Shown in pieces: positions 16,796 through 25,816 of a stretch of DNA of 64,000 nt; position 1 is the first letter of the stretch; each line of letters opens with the position of its first letter. The notes below the pieces were generated by a model. It was not told where the DNA came from. It did no database searches and was given only the letters and a program-made list of their open reading frames with translations. The stretch is from UBA60 sp964587885 (lineage in GTDB: Archaea > Thermoplasmatota > Poseidoniia > Poseidoniales > Poseidoniaceae), in NCBI GenBank assembly GCA_964587885.1, contig CAZPME010000001.1, positions 62,001 to 126,000 on the forward strand, written 5' to 3'. A program made the translations under genes and the position numbers.

Positions 16796-18703
16796 ATGGC
16801 GAATACATCATTCCGTTGGAAACCTTACCCTAGTAGTAAAGATTGGTCAGCACCTTCAGGTGACGACCCTGCCACTCTATATCGAATGTTATTGGGCAGT
16901 GTAGAACGATTCGCCGACGAACCTTGCTTCGGTTGGATTCCGAGTGCTGGAATGGCACGCACCCACATCACATACGCTGAATTTGGTAGTTTGTGTGATG
17001 CTGCGGCACGTGGATTGCGCGACATTGGAATGGAAACTGGCGACCGTGTCGCGATCATCGTTGATAACTCGGTTGAATGGGCGGCTACCGCCTACGGAGC
17101 AAACGCCCTAGGCGCCGCATACACCGCGATGTACACTCATCAAAATGGCTCAGATTGGCGTTTTATTATTGACGATAGTAGCCCAAAAGCCCTTCTTATT
17201 GCCAATCCCGAAGTTCTCGACAAACTTGTCGACAATATGCCGGAAAGTGCCGATGATTGGCCTGCTGGCGGGGTAATAATGCTAGGTGATGAATCCGCCA
17301 ATAGATTGCCACCAGATGGAGTTAATCTGCAGTTATGGAGTGATTTTATCGCTGCCGGTAGAGCGAGTGATGAACTCGGAGAAGCAGCTAATGACCACGA
17401 AGCCCTGTCAACATTAATCTACACCAGTGGAACTACAGGCAACCCAAAAGGAGTAATGCTATCTAATTGGAATACTATGTCCAATGTCCTATGCGTTCAA
17501 GGAGTATTTGACCTGCGTCCGGGTGACAGAAATGCTGCTTTCCTACCTTGGGCACATTCTTTTGGTAGTACTTTTGATTTACACTGGATGCTAAGGTCAG
17601 GAGTTCATATCAACCTAATATCGGATTTGACTAAAATTGCAGATGAATGTATCGAAATTGAACCAGCAGCACTTTTGGCAGTACCTCGAGTTTGGAATAA
17701 ATTTTACGACCGTGTTAACAGTCAATTTGCTGCAAGTCCTGTCAAACGTTTGCTTTCAGGAAAAGCCCGTAAGCACGCACGAAAGCGTATCGCTAAAGCT
17801 GGTTTGGACTGTGATGCTGTGCCACCAAAAGGTATTCGTGACAAATTATTCGACAAAATAATCTGGAAGAAAGTTAGGGCTCGATTTGGTGGCAAAATTC
17901 GCTTTTGTATGAGTGGTGCAGCAGCATTATCACCGGATGTTGCCGAATTTATTCAGTGCGTTGGATTCTCATGTTTTGAGGGATATGGACTTACTGAAAC
18001 CTCACCTCTAGTCAGTGCTAATGGTTGGATGGGAGAGGGAGGTTCGCGCTTGCGTACTGTTGGTAAACCGGTAAACGGCGTTACTGTGAAAATCGACAAA
18101 GATGCTTGGGATGACCCAGCACGACCTGACGAAGGAGAAATTGTCGTCTATGGACCAAACGTGATGAAAGGATACTGGAATCTACCCGAAGCAACCGCTG
18201 AAGTGATGACAGATGATGGCGGATTCCGCACCGGAGATCTCGGAAAACTATCTGCAGATGGGTATCTATCGATTACAGGTCGGGTAAAGTCACAATTCAA
18301 ACTTGAGAATGGGAAATACGTCAGTCCAGCCCCTCTTGAAGAGAATCTCAAACTCAGTCCTTTGGTTGAGCAAGCGGTCTTGGATGGACGTGATATGCGT
18401 CACACGTTCTTGATCGTACACCCCAACTTACGAGCACTACGTTCGGCTCTTGAAAATGCAGGAATTAATGCACCAAGTGATGATGCTGCTTTGTGTAATG
18501 ACTCTGCGGTAAAGGAATGGTTGCTGGCTGAATTGAAAGCAAATAATATGGCCGCACCAACTTGGAAGGGTTACGAAATGGCCCGTAATATCATCCTTGA
18601 TGCTGATGAGTGGTCTACTGAAAATGACCTAATGACACCATCATTGAAGGTAAAATTACGCAATCTATTGGTACGCCACGCAGATGCGATTGACGAATTG
18701 TGA
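16796..18703 (+). CDS. long-chain acyl-CoA synthetase (AMP-forming)
   Basis: This 635-residue enzyme activates a carboxylic acid to acyl-AMP and then acyl-CoA. LIYTSGTTGNPKGVMLS is the P-loop motif, FEGYGLTETSPLV the A5 motif, GFRTGDLGKLS the A7 motif, and FKLENGKYVSP carries the C-terminal catalytic Lys. The length and the ACSL-style N-terminus indicate a fatty-acid substrate, not acetate. GGGGGAG stands just before ATG 16796. In this window it may load exogenous or recycled fatty acids that relate to the FabI/type I synthase operon, IcmF and the thioesterase; that link is inference. Confidence 0.92.
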   Translation: MANTSFRWKPYPSSKDWSAPSGDDPATLYRMLLGSVERFADEPCFGWIPSAGMARTHITYAEFGSLCDAAARGLRDIGMETGDRVAIIVDNSVEWAATAYGANALGAAYTAMYTHQNGSDWRFIIDDSSPKALLIANPEVLDKLVDNMPESADDWPAGGVIMLGDESANRLPPDGVNLQLWSDFIAAGRASDELGEAANDHEALSTLIYTSGTTGNPKGVMLSNWNTMSNVLCVQGVFDLRPGDRNAAFLPWAHSFGSTFDLHWMLRSGVHINLISDLTKIADECIEIEPAALLAVPRVWNKFYDRVNSQFAASPVKRLLSGKARKHARKRIAKAGLDCDAVPPKGIRDKLFDKIIWKKVRARFGGKIRFCMSGAAALSPDVAEFIQCVGFSCFEGYGLTETSPLVSANGWMGEGGSRLRTVGKPVNGVTVKIDKDAWDDPARPDEGEIVVYGPNVMKGYWNLPEATAEVMTDDGGFRTGDLGKLSADGYLSITGRVKSQFKLENGKYVSPAPLEENLKLSPLVEQAVLDGRDMRHTFLIVHPNLRALRSALENAGINAPSDDAALCNDSAVKEWLLAELKANNMAAPTWKGYEMARNIILDADEWSTENDLMTPSLKVKLRNLLVRHADAIDEL

Positions 18704-18806
18704 AAATCGTAAGACAGCACAGGTTTCCGGTTTCCCACGTAAAAAGGGGAAAAATTGACATTTGTACCCGTGTGGTTCTTAGACCGTGCCTAATAACGGT
18801 AATGAA

Positions 18807-19016
18807 ATGACTAAGACTGTAAAGGGAGATAATTCTAAGCCAGTCGTGCACGTCTCATCGCTAATTAGCCGTTTCTTCTCTGCTCTATTTGAGCGCCCGA
18901 TTGGAATAGGATTTTGGATTGGCATGGTATTCGGATTGCTCAATGCTCTAACATTTAATCTCCCGATGTTCGCATCGGCACTTAGTGGCGCATTGATAGG
19001 TTCGGGCGTGTCATAG
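18807..19016 (+). CDS. small membrane protein, unknown function
   Basis: This 69-residue protein has a polar N-terminus and one or two hydrophobic helices from about residue 22 (FFSALF, then GIGFWIGMVFGLLNALTF and a small-residue Ala/Gly helix at the end). I recognise no family. ATG 18807 is chosen because GGTAA ends four bases before it, the same spacing as other starts here; GTG 18786 is an alternative. The opposite strand is also open across this stretch, but its translation is not protein-like. Confidence 0.5.
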   Translation: MTKTVKGDNSKPVVHVSSLISRFFSALFERPIGIGFWIGMVFGLLNALTFNLPMFASALSGALIGSGVS

Positions 19017-19115
19017 TAGCATGTCCGGCAATGCGAAGTCAAATCAAAAAGCATCGTCAACGCATTAGGGCTCACGAAAGTGCTTTGAAAATGCGAAGTC
19101 GAGCCACCTCAGCAT

Positions 19116-20693
19116 TTACGACGCTTGAATGAGTAAAGCGGTGGCAAGGGCTCCAGCTAGATATTGCGGGAGGTCGCTTGAAACCAAACCTGGTCCGAGT
19201 TGTTGTCCAGCAACTTTGCCAGCTTCACGCATAAGATAGCAGGCTAATCTAGAAGCCGCCCACGGAGACATTCCAATTGCAAGCAATCCGCCGATTGCGC
19301 CGGCCAACAAATCCCCAGTACCACCCATCGCCATTCGTGGATTTCCCCCGCTTGCTTTGCAAGAGCGCCCTTGTAATCCAATGAGGGTATCCTCTGCACC
19401 AGTGGTAATGATTACCGCATTTTCAGCATCATTTGAATGGATGTCCCATGGAACGGGTAAAACCGACTCTGCGGCTTTAGCCAACACTTCATCAGGCTTA
19501 CTATTTCCTAACCAAGCAGAAAATTCGGTAGCATGCGGAGTGGCTACTCCGATGATATTATCCGGCCACTTATCTTGCTCAAGGGCATAAATGGCATCTG
19601 CATCGATGACGCAAGGAATGCACTTTTCAGCTGCAATGTTAAGCAAATCCCTAACCGCAGATAATGTCGATTCCTCTCTACCTAATCCTGTGCCGATAAC
19701 CATTGCTTGAACTCCTCTCCCGCTACTCATCCGTTGGGATATTTGGGCAATTGAATCCTGAGTTAGAACCGCTCTGTCAGGAATTTCTTCAGGAATTATA
19801 TCCGGTGGCCAATTAGCTCTTTCTCGTGCTTTCTCTGGCATCGCTACATGAACCAAATCAGCACCCATTCTTGCTGCCGCCATTCCTGCTAGTATCGGGG
19901 CCCCGTGATACGGGCCCCCACCGATTACCAATACGCGTCCCCGATCACCCTTTTGTGCGCCTGTTTCAAGTTTCGGATAACGCATCGAATCACCGATTCC
20001 AACATTTTCAATTTCATCAGGAAATGGAAGAGGGGCTCCGATAACTTGACCCAGTCCTCTGTGGTATTCACCATTTACATCCCGCATCCCAAGTTTCTCC
20101 TCATGAAAGGTAAGAGTTAGACCCGCCCGTAATTGTAATTGGCTACCCCAACCAGTAGGTAAGTCGCATGCTAAAACCCTCGGCGCTCCAGTTGAGAAGT
20201 GTTCAGCAGTCCAAATCAAAACTTCAGCGATTGAACCGCGTGGCAAGGAATTTTCACCACCACCTTGACCAACTCCTAGTAGGGCATCTACCAAGACCGC
20301 AACTTTTCCCGAAGATGATTCAACTTCTGGGGTACAATCCCAGTCCCCATCCCCCCATACATGGATGGGAATTTCAGATTCCTTAGCATGTAGGCGAGCA
20401 GCATTTGATAAATCGGTTTTCTGCACTTTATGTGAGGCTAAAATTCTAACATTATAATCGCCATCTGCTAGAACTTTTGCCGCGACGAAACCATCTCCGC
20501 CATTATTACCCGAGCCGCACAAAATCCAAATTTCATCGTTCGATTTACGTGAATCATCAACTCCACTAGCACTAATATTCGCTAAATGTTTACCTGCAGC
20601 CAACATCAAATTTAATGGAGGTTGGCCTAAAGCAGCAGAATTGACATCAAAAACGCTGACTTCATCCCAATGTAAGGGCCAACTACTGGGCAT
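19116..20693 (-). CDS. nnr: bifunctional NAD(P)H-hydrate epimerase / ADP-dependent dehydratase
   Basis: This 525-residue protein repairs hydrated NAD(P)H. The N-terminal YjeF_N domain (epimerase) contains ILCGSGNNGGDGFVAAKVL and ACDLPTGWG. The C-terminal ribokinase-like YjeF_C domain (dehydratase) contains VIGGGPYHGAPILAGMAAARMGADLVHVA, VIDADAIYAL, TPHATEFSAWLG and the nucleotide site GGTGDLLAGAIGGLLAIG. Length and order match the usual fused enzyme. It is isolated, with no operon partner evident. Confidence 0.93.
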   Translation of the reverse strand: MPSSWPLHWDEVSVFDVNSAALGQPPLNLMLAAGKHLANISASGVDDSRKSNDEIWILCGSGNNGGDGFVAAKVLADGDYNVRILASHKVQKTDLSNAARLHAKESEIPIHVWGDGDWDCTPEVESSSGKVAVLVDALLGVGQGGGENSLPRGSIAEVLIWTAEHFSTGAPRVLACDLPTGWGSQLQLRAGLTLTFHEEKLGMRDVNGEYHRGLGQVIGAPLPFPDEIENVGIGDSMRYPKLETGAQKGDRGRVLVIGGGPYHGAPILAGMAAARMGADLVHVAMPEKARERANWPPDIIPEEIPDRAVLTQDSIAQISQRMSSGRGVQAMVIGTGLGREESTLSAVRDLLNIAAEKCIPCVIDADAIYALEQDKWPDNIIGVATPHATEFSAWLGNSKPDEVLAKAAESVLPVPWDIHSNDAENAVIITTGAEDTLIGLQGRSCKASGGNPRMAMGGTGDLLAGAIGGLLAIGMSPWAASRLACYLMREAGKVAGQQLGPGLVSSDLPQYLAGALATALLIQAS

Positions 20694-20787
20694 TATTGGA
20701 AATAATTTCTGCGTCGGCTTATCGTATTTAGCGCATAATGCTAACTCGGAGTGCTAATTGAAATGGATTGAAAAGGATTGAAAAATC

Positions 20788-21444
20788 CTAACTAATTTTT
20801 ATGCCAGTTTTCCATTGGTCGTAGTATCCACCTTCGCCCCACATCCACATTTGGAAAAATGCCCCACCCATCATCGAAACAAATAGAATAACCGAATTAA
20901 CTGTCGAAAAAGGGTCGAACTCAGACAAATCACTAGCAGTCAGCGTGAATAATGAAAAACCAGCCGAGAGTAATAGACCACCTACTGCACTCGGAGCAGT
21001 ATAATGTAATTCATCTTCCATGTGGCGGAATAATTTGGCGCCAATTATGAACCCTAAGTCGAGCACCGCCAGATAAATGATCCCTTCAAATTGGTAAAAT
21101 GAACTGACAACTCCGAGCAATACTGACATCAATATTAATCCAAAAATACCCGCTAGTAAAATGTGAATACGAGAGTATAGTGATGCCGCAAACATCGCCC
21201 CCAGTGCAGCGATTACAAGAGATGCAGTCATCGTATCGTCAGCAGGAAAATCAGTAAATTTCGCCACTAACATGTTTGCGGTTAAGAATACCGGAACGAA
21301 TACCGCTATTGCAACTACGAAACGAATGAAATAGCGTCCTGCTAGACAGAATAAGATGCCCAAGAGCATCATTGGGAGGCCAAACCAACCACTTATTTCA
21401 GACACGAAACCCGTCATTTCGAATAATTCCATGAACCACCTCAC
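20788..21444 (-). CDS. membrane protein with six to seven helices, unknown function
   Basis: This 218-residue protein is mostly hydrophobic helices (GLPMMLLGILFCLAGRYFIRF, VAIAVFVPVFLTANML, LVIAALGAMFAASLY, and others). It ends with a short polar tail after a WMWGEGGYYDQW stretch. The pattern recalls DUF4203-type multi-pass proteins, but I cannot place it firmly. It is divergent from icmF, with 98 bases between starts that hold a nine-base-pair GC hairpin. Confidence 0.75.
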   Translation of the reverse strand: MRWFMELFEMTGFVSEISGWFGLPMMLLGILFCLAGRYFIRFVVAIAVFVPVFLTANMLVAKFTDFPADDTMTASLVIAALGAMFAASLYSRIHILLAGIFGLILMSVLLGVVSSFYQFEGIIYLAVLDLGFIIGAKLFRHMEDELHYTAPSAVGGLLLSAGFSLFTLTASDLSEFDPFSTVNSVILFVSMMGGAFFQMWMWGEGGYYDQWKTGIKIS

Positions 21445-21487
21445 GCAATCGGGGGGTAATTCTCTTTTCGCTCACCTATACTCGAAA

Positions 21488-21509
21488 ACCGCCCCCTTTG
21501 GGGGGCGGT
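21488..21509 (+). promoter_or_regulatory. GC hairpin between the membrane protein gene and icmF
   Basis: ACCGCCCCC-TTTG-GGGGGCGGT forms a nine-base-pair stem, 33 bases before ATG 21543 and 43 bases before the divergent start at 21444. It could act in either leader. Confidence 0.5.
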
Positions 21510-21542
21510 GGGCTCATCAACCCCAAGCCACTCGCATCGGAT

Positions 21543-24500
21543 ATGACCGTCGGGAAAGCCATTGACGGCGACGAAGATAATTTGTCGGTTGAGGCGAGCC
21601 CGAATCCACCTCTTCGCATTATTACCGCAGCTGCAATTTTTGATGGGCACGATGCAGCGATTGGTATTTTTCGCCGTATTTTTCAGTCCCAGGGTTGCGA
21701 AGTGATTCACCTCGGCCACGACCGAGGTGCTGACGAAGTGGCAATGGCAGCAATCCAGGAAGATGCCCACGCCGTCGCTATCACTTCCTACCAAGGCGGT
21801 GCAGTTGAGATGTTTACCCACACCAAGAATATCCTTGATGAAGCCGGTTTTGACCACATTTTCCTTTGTGGAGGTGGTGGTGGAACTATTTTACCTGCTG
21901 AGATCAAACTACTGCGCGATGAAGGTATCGCTCGAATATATTCCCCAGATGATGGACGTGAATTGGGCTTGGTTGGTATGGTTGAAGATGCAATGAAAAC
22001 CGCTGCTACAATCGACTTAATGGATAATTCACGCTTTTCTTTCTCGAAACCGGTAACCGCGGATGAACATGGCAATATTGCTCGCTTACTGACTTTAGCT
22101 GAGAATGCCGATGAAGAAGAATACCGTGCTGCATTGGAACAAGCCCGTAGTTGTTCAACCGACCAAGTTTGTCCTGTGGTTGGACTGACCGGAACCGGTG
22201 GGGCTGGAAAATCAAGTTTAACCGATGAATTGATGCTGCGAATACAACGTGATAATGCTGGTAAAAAAGTTGCATTGTTAGCCACTGACCCAACTAGAAA
22301 GCGTACAGGTGGGGCCCTGCTAGGTGATCGGATACGAATGAATAGCCTCTCTGATTCTAATCTTTTTATGCGCTCATTCGCCAGCCGACAATCGGGGCGA
22401 GAAATCGCTGATTGCATTGACCGTGCTATTGAAGTGTGCCAAGCAGTCGGTTTTGACCTAGTGGTTGTCGAGACCAGTGGTATCGGTCAAGGTAACGACG
22501 CCATCACCGAAGTCTCCGATGTTTCAATGTATGTTACCACTAGAGAATACGGTGCTCCAAGTCAACTAGAAAAGTTGGCCGCTCTAGATTTCGCCGACCT
22601 TATCGTACTCAACAAATTTGACCGCGCTGGAGCCGAAGATGCGTTGGCTGAGATTCGAAAACAAGTGATGCGTAACCGTGAGATGTGGGATGCTGACCCT
22701 ACCAGCCTACCTGTCGTTCCTACCATTGCAAGCCAATTCGCCGATGCCGGAGTAGACTTATTGTGGGAAAAACTCGCAGCCATAATCAATCAGCACCATA
22801 CTACTGACTTCGTTGCCTCACCCGCACATCTTGGTCAAGACGGCTTACCTAGTCGAATCCAACCGATCCCGCCAGAACGTCAATCATATCTCTCTGACAT
22901 TTCAACATCGATACGTAATTATCACGAACAAGCAGCAATAACTGCTGAACGGATTAGGTTGGTTCAGCAATTAGAAGCGGCGGCCGAACGAATGCGGGCC
23001 AGTAACAAAACTGCTGCTGCCGAAGATTTGACTGCAGAAGCTTCGAGCCTACGCAACCAAATCGACAATTCAATTTGGCAATCTTTAGCCCAACATGAAG
23101 AGCGGGCAGAAGCATATCGAAGTGGTAATGCATCCTACCAAGTACGCGGTAAGGACATTCCTGTTGAGACTACTTCGAAGACTATTTCTGGCATTGATTT
23201 ACCGAGGGTTGCAGTGCCTGAATTCGACGATCTCGGCCAACTTTATCATTGGATCGCCAAGGAGAATGTTCCCGGGCACTTTCCTTTTACTGCTGGAGTT
23301 TTTCCATTTAAGCGAGAGGATGAATTGCCTGTCCGCATGTTCGCGGGGGAAGGAAGTGCAGAGCGCACAAACAAGCGATTCCATTTTCTCTGCCAAGAGC
23401 AAACATTCAATCGCCTATCGACAGCATTCGACTCCCCTAGTCTTTACGGTAGAGACCCTGTTGAGAGACTCGATATCTTTGGCAAGGTATGCGAATCTGG
23501 AGTCAGTATCTCAACCATTGATGAGATGGAACGGCTTTTCGAGGGATTTGACCTATGCAGTGCCAATACCAGTGTATCAAAGACCATTAACGGTAATTAT
23601 TGGTGGCATCTGGCAGCCTTCTTTAATGTCGCAATCCGTCAGCAAGTGAAAAAATTCAGCGCTGAGCATGGACGTCTTCCGAGCGATGAAGAACGGGAGG
23701 AAATCAAAAAGACAACCTTGGCAACCGTGAGAGGTACAGTTCAAGCCGACCAACTAAAGGAAAGTATGGGACAAAATACCTTAGTTTTCAACCTCGATAC
23801 CGCTCTTAAGATGATGGGGGATGTTGCCGAGTATTATGTCGACAATAATATTCGCAATCATTACTTCGTTTCTATCTCCGGTTATCACATTGCAGAAGCC
23901 GGTGCCAATCCAATCACTCAAGCTGCACTAACCCTTTCAAATGGCTTGACCTACGTTGAATTATTCAACTCTAGAGGACTTGATGCCAACAAGTTCCTAC
24001 GCAATTTTAGTTGGTTTTTCTCTAATGGGATGGATCCCGAGTACAGTGTCATCGGCAGAGTAGCTCGCCGTATTTGGGCCATTGCTATGCGTGATGTATA
24101 CGGTGTTGAACAGCGAGGCCAGCAATTGAAATATCACATTCAAAGTAGTGGCCGATCGCTCCACGCCCAAGAGTTTACCTGGAATGATTATAGAACCACC
24201 CTTCAAGCTCTTTACGCCTTGCAGGATAATGCCAACTCACTGCATACCAATTCACGTGACGAGGCTTTTGGTACGCCAACCGAAGAGACGGTGCGTGATA
24301 GTGTTGCTATCCAACTCATACTGTCGCGCGAATACGGTTGGCTGAAGAATGAAAATCCGCTTCAAGGTTCATTCCTCGCCGAATGGCTAACCGACAATGT
24401 CGAAGAACAAATCCTCACAATTTTTGACGAGATGAATCGCCGAGGAGGGGTTCTTGGAAGTCTCGAAGTAAATTATCAGCGCAATCGTATTCAAGATGAG

Positions 24501-24848
24501 TCAATGAAATATGAACACAAGAAGCATGATGGAAGCATTCCAATCATTGGAGTAAACACCTTCACAGACCCCGATGCACAGACCTTCAGTGCCGATGAAG
24601 CTGATGAGTTTGACATTGAAGTTACACGTTCAGATAGTAACGAAAAGCGTATGGTAATTGAGCGCAATTTAATCTTCAAGGAGACTCATGACAAGGAGGC
24701 TGAGGCTGGTTTATCTAGGCTCAAAGATGCTGCAAGGAAAGGTGAAAACCTGTTCGCAGTCCTGATGGATATCGTCGATTATTGTAGTGTAGGGCAGGTT
24801 ACTAACGCATTATTCGAAGTTGGGGGCAAGTTCAGAAGAAACATGTGA
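21543..24848 (+). CDS. icmF: fused isobutyryl-CoA mutase (IcmF)
   Basis: This protein of about 1101 residues interconverts isobutyryl-CoA and n-butyryl-CoA with adenosylcobalamin. Domain order is B12-binding (FDGHDAAIG with the cobalt-ligating His), a MeaB-like G-protein chaperone (P-loop GLTGTGGAGKSSL, ETSGIGQ, NKFD), a linker, then the mutase TIM barrel. FPFTAGVFPFKRE matches the IcmF/ICM substrate loop instead of the Tyr/Arg version of methylmalonyl-CoA mutase. It belongs to branched-chain acid breakdown or butyrate use. ATG 21543 gives the normal N-terminus. No SD precedes it; in-frame TTG 21498 and ATC 21516 (four bases after GGTGG) are alternatives. The gene is bacterial-looking and unusual in archaea. 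Confidence 0.93.
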   Translation: MTVGKAIDGDEDNLSVEASPNPPLRIITAAAIFDGHDAAIGIFRRIFQSQGCEVIHLGHDRGADEVAMAAIQEDAHAVAITSYQGGAVEMFTHTKNILDEAGFDHIFLCGGGGGTILPAEIKLLRDEGIARIYSPDDGRELGLVGMVEDAMKTAATIDLMDNSRFSFSKPVTADEHGNIARLLTLAENADEEEYRAALEQARSCSTDQVCPVVGLTGTGGAGKSSLTDELMLRIQRDNAGKKVALLATDPTRKRTGGALLGDRIRMNSLSDSNLFMRSFASRQSGREIADCIDRAIEVCQAVGFDLVVVETSGIGQGNDAITEVSDVSMYVTTREYGAPSQLEKLAALDFADLIVLNKFDRAGAEDALAEIRKQVMRNREMWDADPTSLPVVPTIASQFADAGVDLLWEKLAAIINQHHTTDFVASPAHLGQDGLPSRIQPIPPERQSYLSDISTSIRNYHEQAAITAERIRLVQQLEAAAERMRASNKTAAAEDLTAEASSLRNQIDNSIWQSLAQHEERAEAYRSGNASYQVRGKDIPVETTSKTISGIDLPRVAVPEFDDLGQLYHWIAKENVPGHFPFTAGVFPFKREDELPVRMFAGEGSAERTNKRFHFLCQEQTFNRLSTAFDSPSLYGRDPVERLDIFGKVCESGVSISTIDEMERLFEGFDLCSANTSVSKTINGNYWWHLAAFFNVAIRQQVKKFSAEHGRLPSDEEREEIKKTTLATVRGTVQADQLKESMGQNTLVFNLDTALKMMGDVAEYYVDNNIRNHYFVSISGYHIAEAGANPITQAALTLSNGLTYVELFNSRGLDANKFLRNFSWFFSNGMDPEYSVIGRVARRIWAIAMRDVYGVEQRGQQLKYHIQSSGRSLHAQEFTWNDYRTTLQALYALQDNANSLHTNSRDEAFGTPTEETVRDSVAIQLILSREYGWLKNENPLQGSFLAEWLTDNVEEQILTIFDEMNRRGGVLGSLEVNYQRNRIQDESMKYEHKKHDGSIPIIGVNTFTDPDAQTFSADEADEFDIEVTRSDSNEKRMVIERNLIFKETHDKEAEAGLSRLKDAARKGENLFAVLMDIVDYCSVGQVTNALFEVGGKFRRNM

Positions 24849-24922
24849 GTTCTAAACCTACTTCGCCTATTCAATGAATTCGGAAACTGACATCAATGCA
24901 TCTCTTGCATGATATTTTAGTT

Positions 24923-24961
24923 AAAAAAAAAAAGACCCTGCCCGAGCGCACTCGGGCAGGG
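24923..24961 (-). terminator. intrinsic terminator-like hairpin with T tract after the aquaporin gene
   Basis: An 11-base-pair perfect stem (24936-24946 with 24951-24961) with a four-base CGCA loop is followed, on the minus strand, by TC and a run of eleven T (24923-24933). This is the layout of a bacterial Rho-independent terminator, placed 59 bases past the aquaporin stop. It also lies 87 bases after the convergent icmF stop, where the stem alone could act from the other side. Confidence 0.75.
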
Positions 24962-25019
24962 GAAATTCCGCGTCAACAGTTTTCAATGTCGACGGTTATT
25001 GTTTAGCAGTAGGCTAGAA

Positions 25020-25640
25020 TTACTCTTCTTCGCCTATAACCATCAACTCGTCCCATGCCCAGAAGGCCATGAGTGCACCGAGTGAGGTGGCTAACCAGAA
25101 CATCCAGAAAGTCGAAAAGTCAAGTGATGTTGTAAGGATGCTTGCAGCGAAATCTGGAGCCGGGTTCATTACAACTTCAGTCGATTCCATCATCAACCAG
25201 CTGAATACACCCACTGCCATTCCGCCATAACCTTCTACAGTACCTTCACCAACAGTTGCATTCCACATTATGGTGAAGAATAGCATAGCAATCATCATGC
25301 CAGCTATATCCAACCAAATGTCGTCTCCTGCAGTGTTTGCTGGAATATCAACTTCGCCCGTGTATACGTGTGCGAAGATGAGTAAACCACCAAAGGCGCC
25401 AAATATGTGGGCACCAATGTACTTCAGTCCTTCTTCAGGTTCCATTTTTTGCATTGCCATCTGAGCTATAGTAATAGCCGGGTTCAAATGAGCGCCTGAG
25501 ACACCCATCGCTAACGAGGTCATTAAACCGAGGGCAATACCCGTAAGCATTGCCGATTCAGTAGTGCTCGCTATTAGAACCACGACCATCACGCCGAGAA
25601 ACTCGACGCTCAAGGTTCGCATATCTTCTTCCATTCCCAT
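25020..25640 (-). CDS. MIP-family aquaporin / glycerol facilitator-like channel
   Basis: This protein of about 206 residues has six membrane helices and two half-helix NPA motifs: SGAHLNPAITIAQM and MNPAPDFAASIL. That identifies a major intrinsic protein passing water or small solutes such as glycerol; the selectivity filter cannot be read safely by eye. The reading frame extends upstream to 25781, but the hydrophobic core begins after MGMEEDMRTLSVEFLGV. A TATA-like TTAATATAA at 25655-25663 lies about 20-25 bases before ATG 25640 and ATG 25634. A leaderless start at one of them is therefore likely, with 25634 fitting the distance best. Confidence 0.88.
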   Translation of the reverse strand: MGMEEDMRTLSVEFLGVMVVVLIASTTESAMLTGIALGLMTSLAMGVSGAHLNPAITIAQMAMQKMEPEEGLKYIGAHIFGAFGGLLIFAHVYTGEVDIPANTAGDDIWLDIAGMMIAMLFFTIMWNATVGEGTVEGYGGMAVGVFSWLMMESTEVVMNPAPDFAASILTTSLDFSTFWMFWLATSLGALMAFWAWDELMVIGEEE

Positions 25641-25654
25641 TTTTATCCATCCGT

Positions 25655-25663
25655 TTATATTAA
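25655..25663 (-). promoter_or_regulatory. TATA-like element of the aquaporin gene
   Basis: TTAATATAA on the minus strand is centred about 19 bases from ATG 25640 and 25 bases from ATG 25634. That is the spacing expected for a leaderless archaeal transcript beginning at the second ATG. Confidence 0.5.
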
Positions 25664-25816
25664 TCGCCCTTTGACGATTACCATGCAGGTTTTCGTACAG
25701 ATTATAACTGATTCGGAAGGAAAAATGCTTCGCGAAGGGGTTTTCGGATGGTTTTTCGACCGCCACTTTACCTAGATACACCTAAAGTTATTATCCACAC
25801 TAGGCCAGTTTAAAGC

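Noticed and set aside
18779..19075. 98-residue minus-strand frame opposite the small membrane protein
   Set aside because: The composition is not protein-like and there is no start signal; the plus-strand frame has a coherent hydrophobic pattern and a GGTAA-N4-ATG start.
19030..19100. Direct repeat AATGCGAAGTC at 19030-19040 and 19090-19100, considered as an attachment site or small RNA element
   Set aside because: It is eleven bases only, with no integrase, no tRNA and no structure; similar strings (AATGCGAAG) occur at 3374 and 16741, so chance is sufficient.
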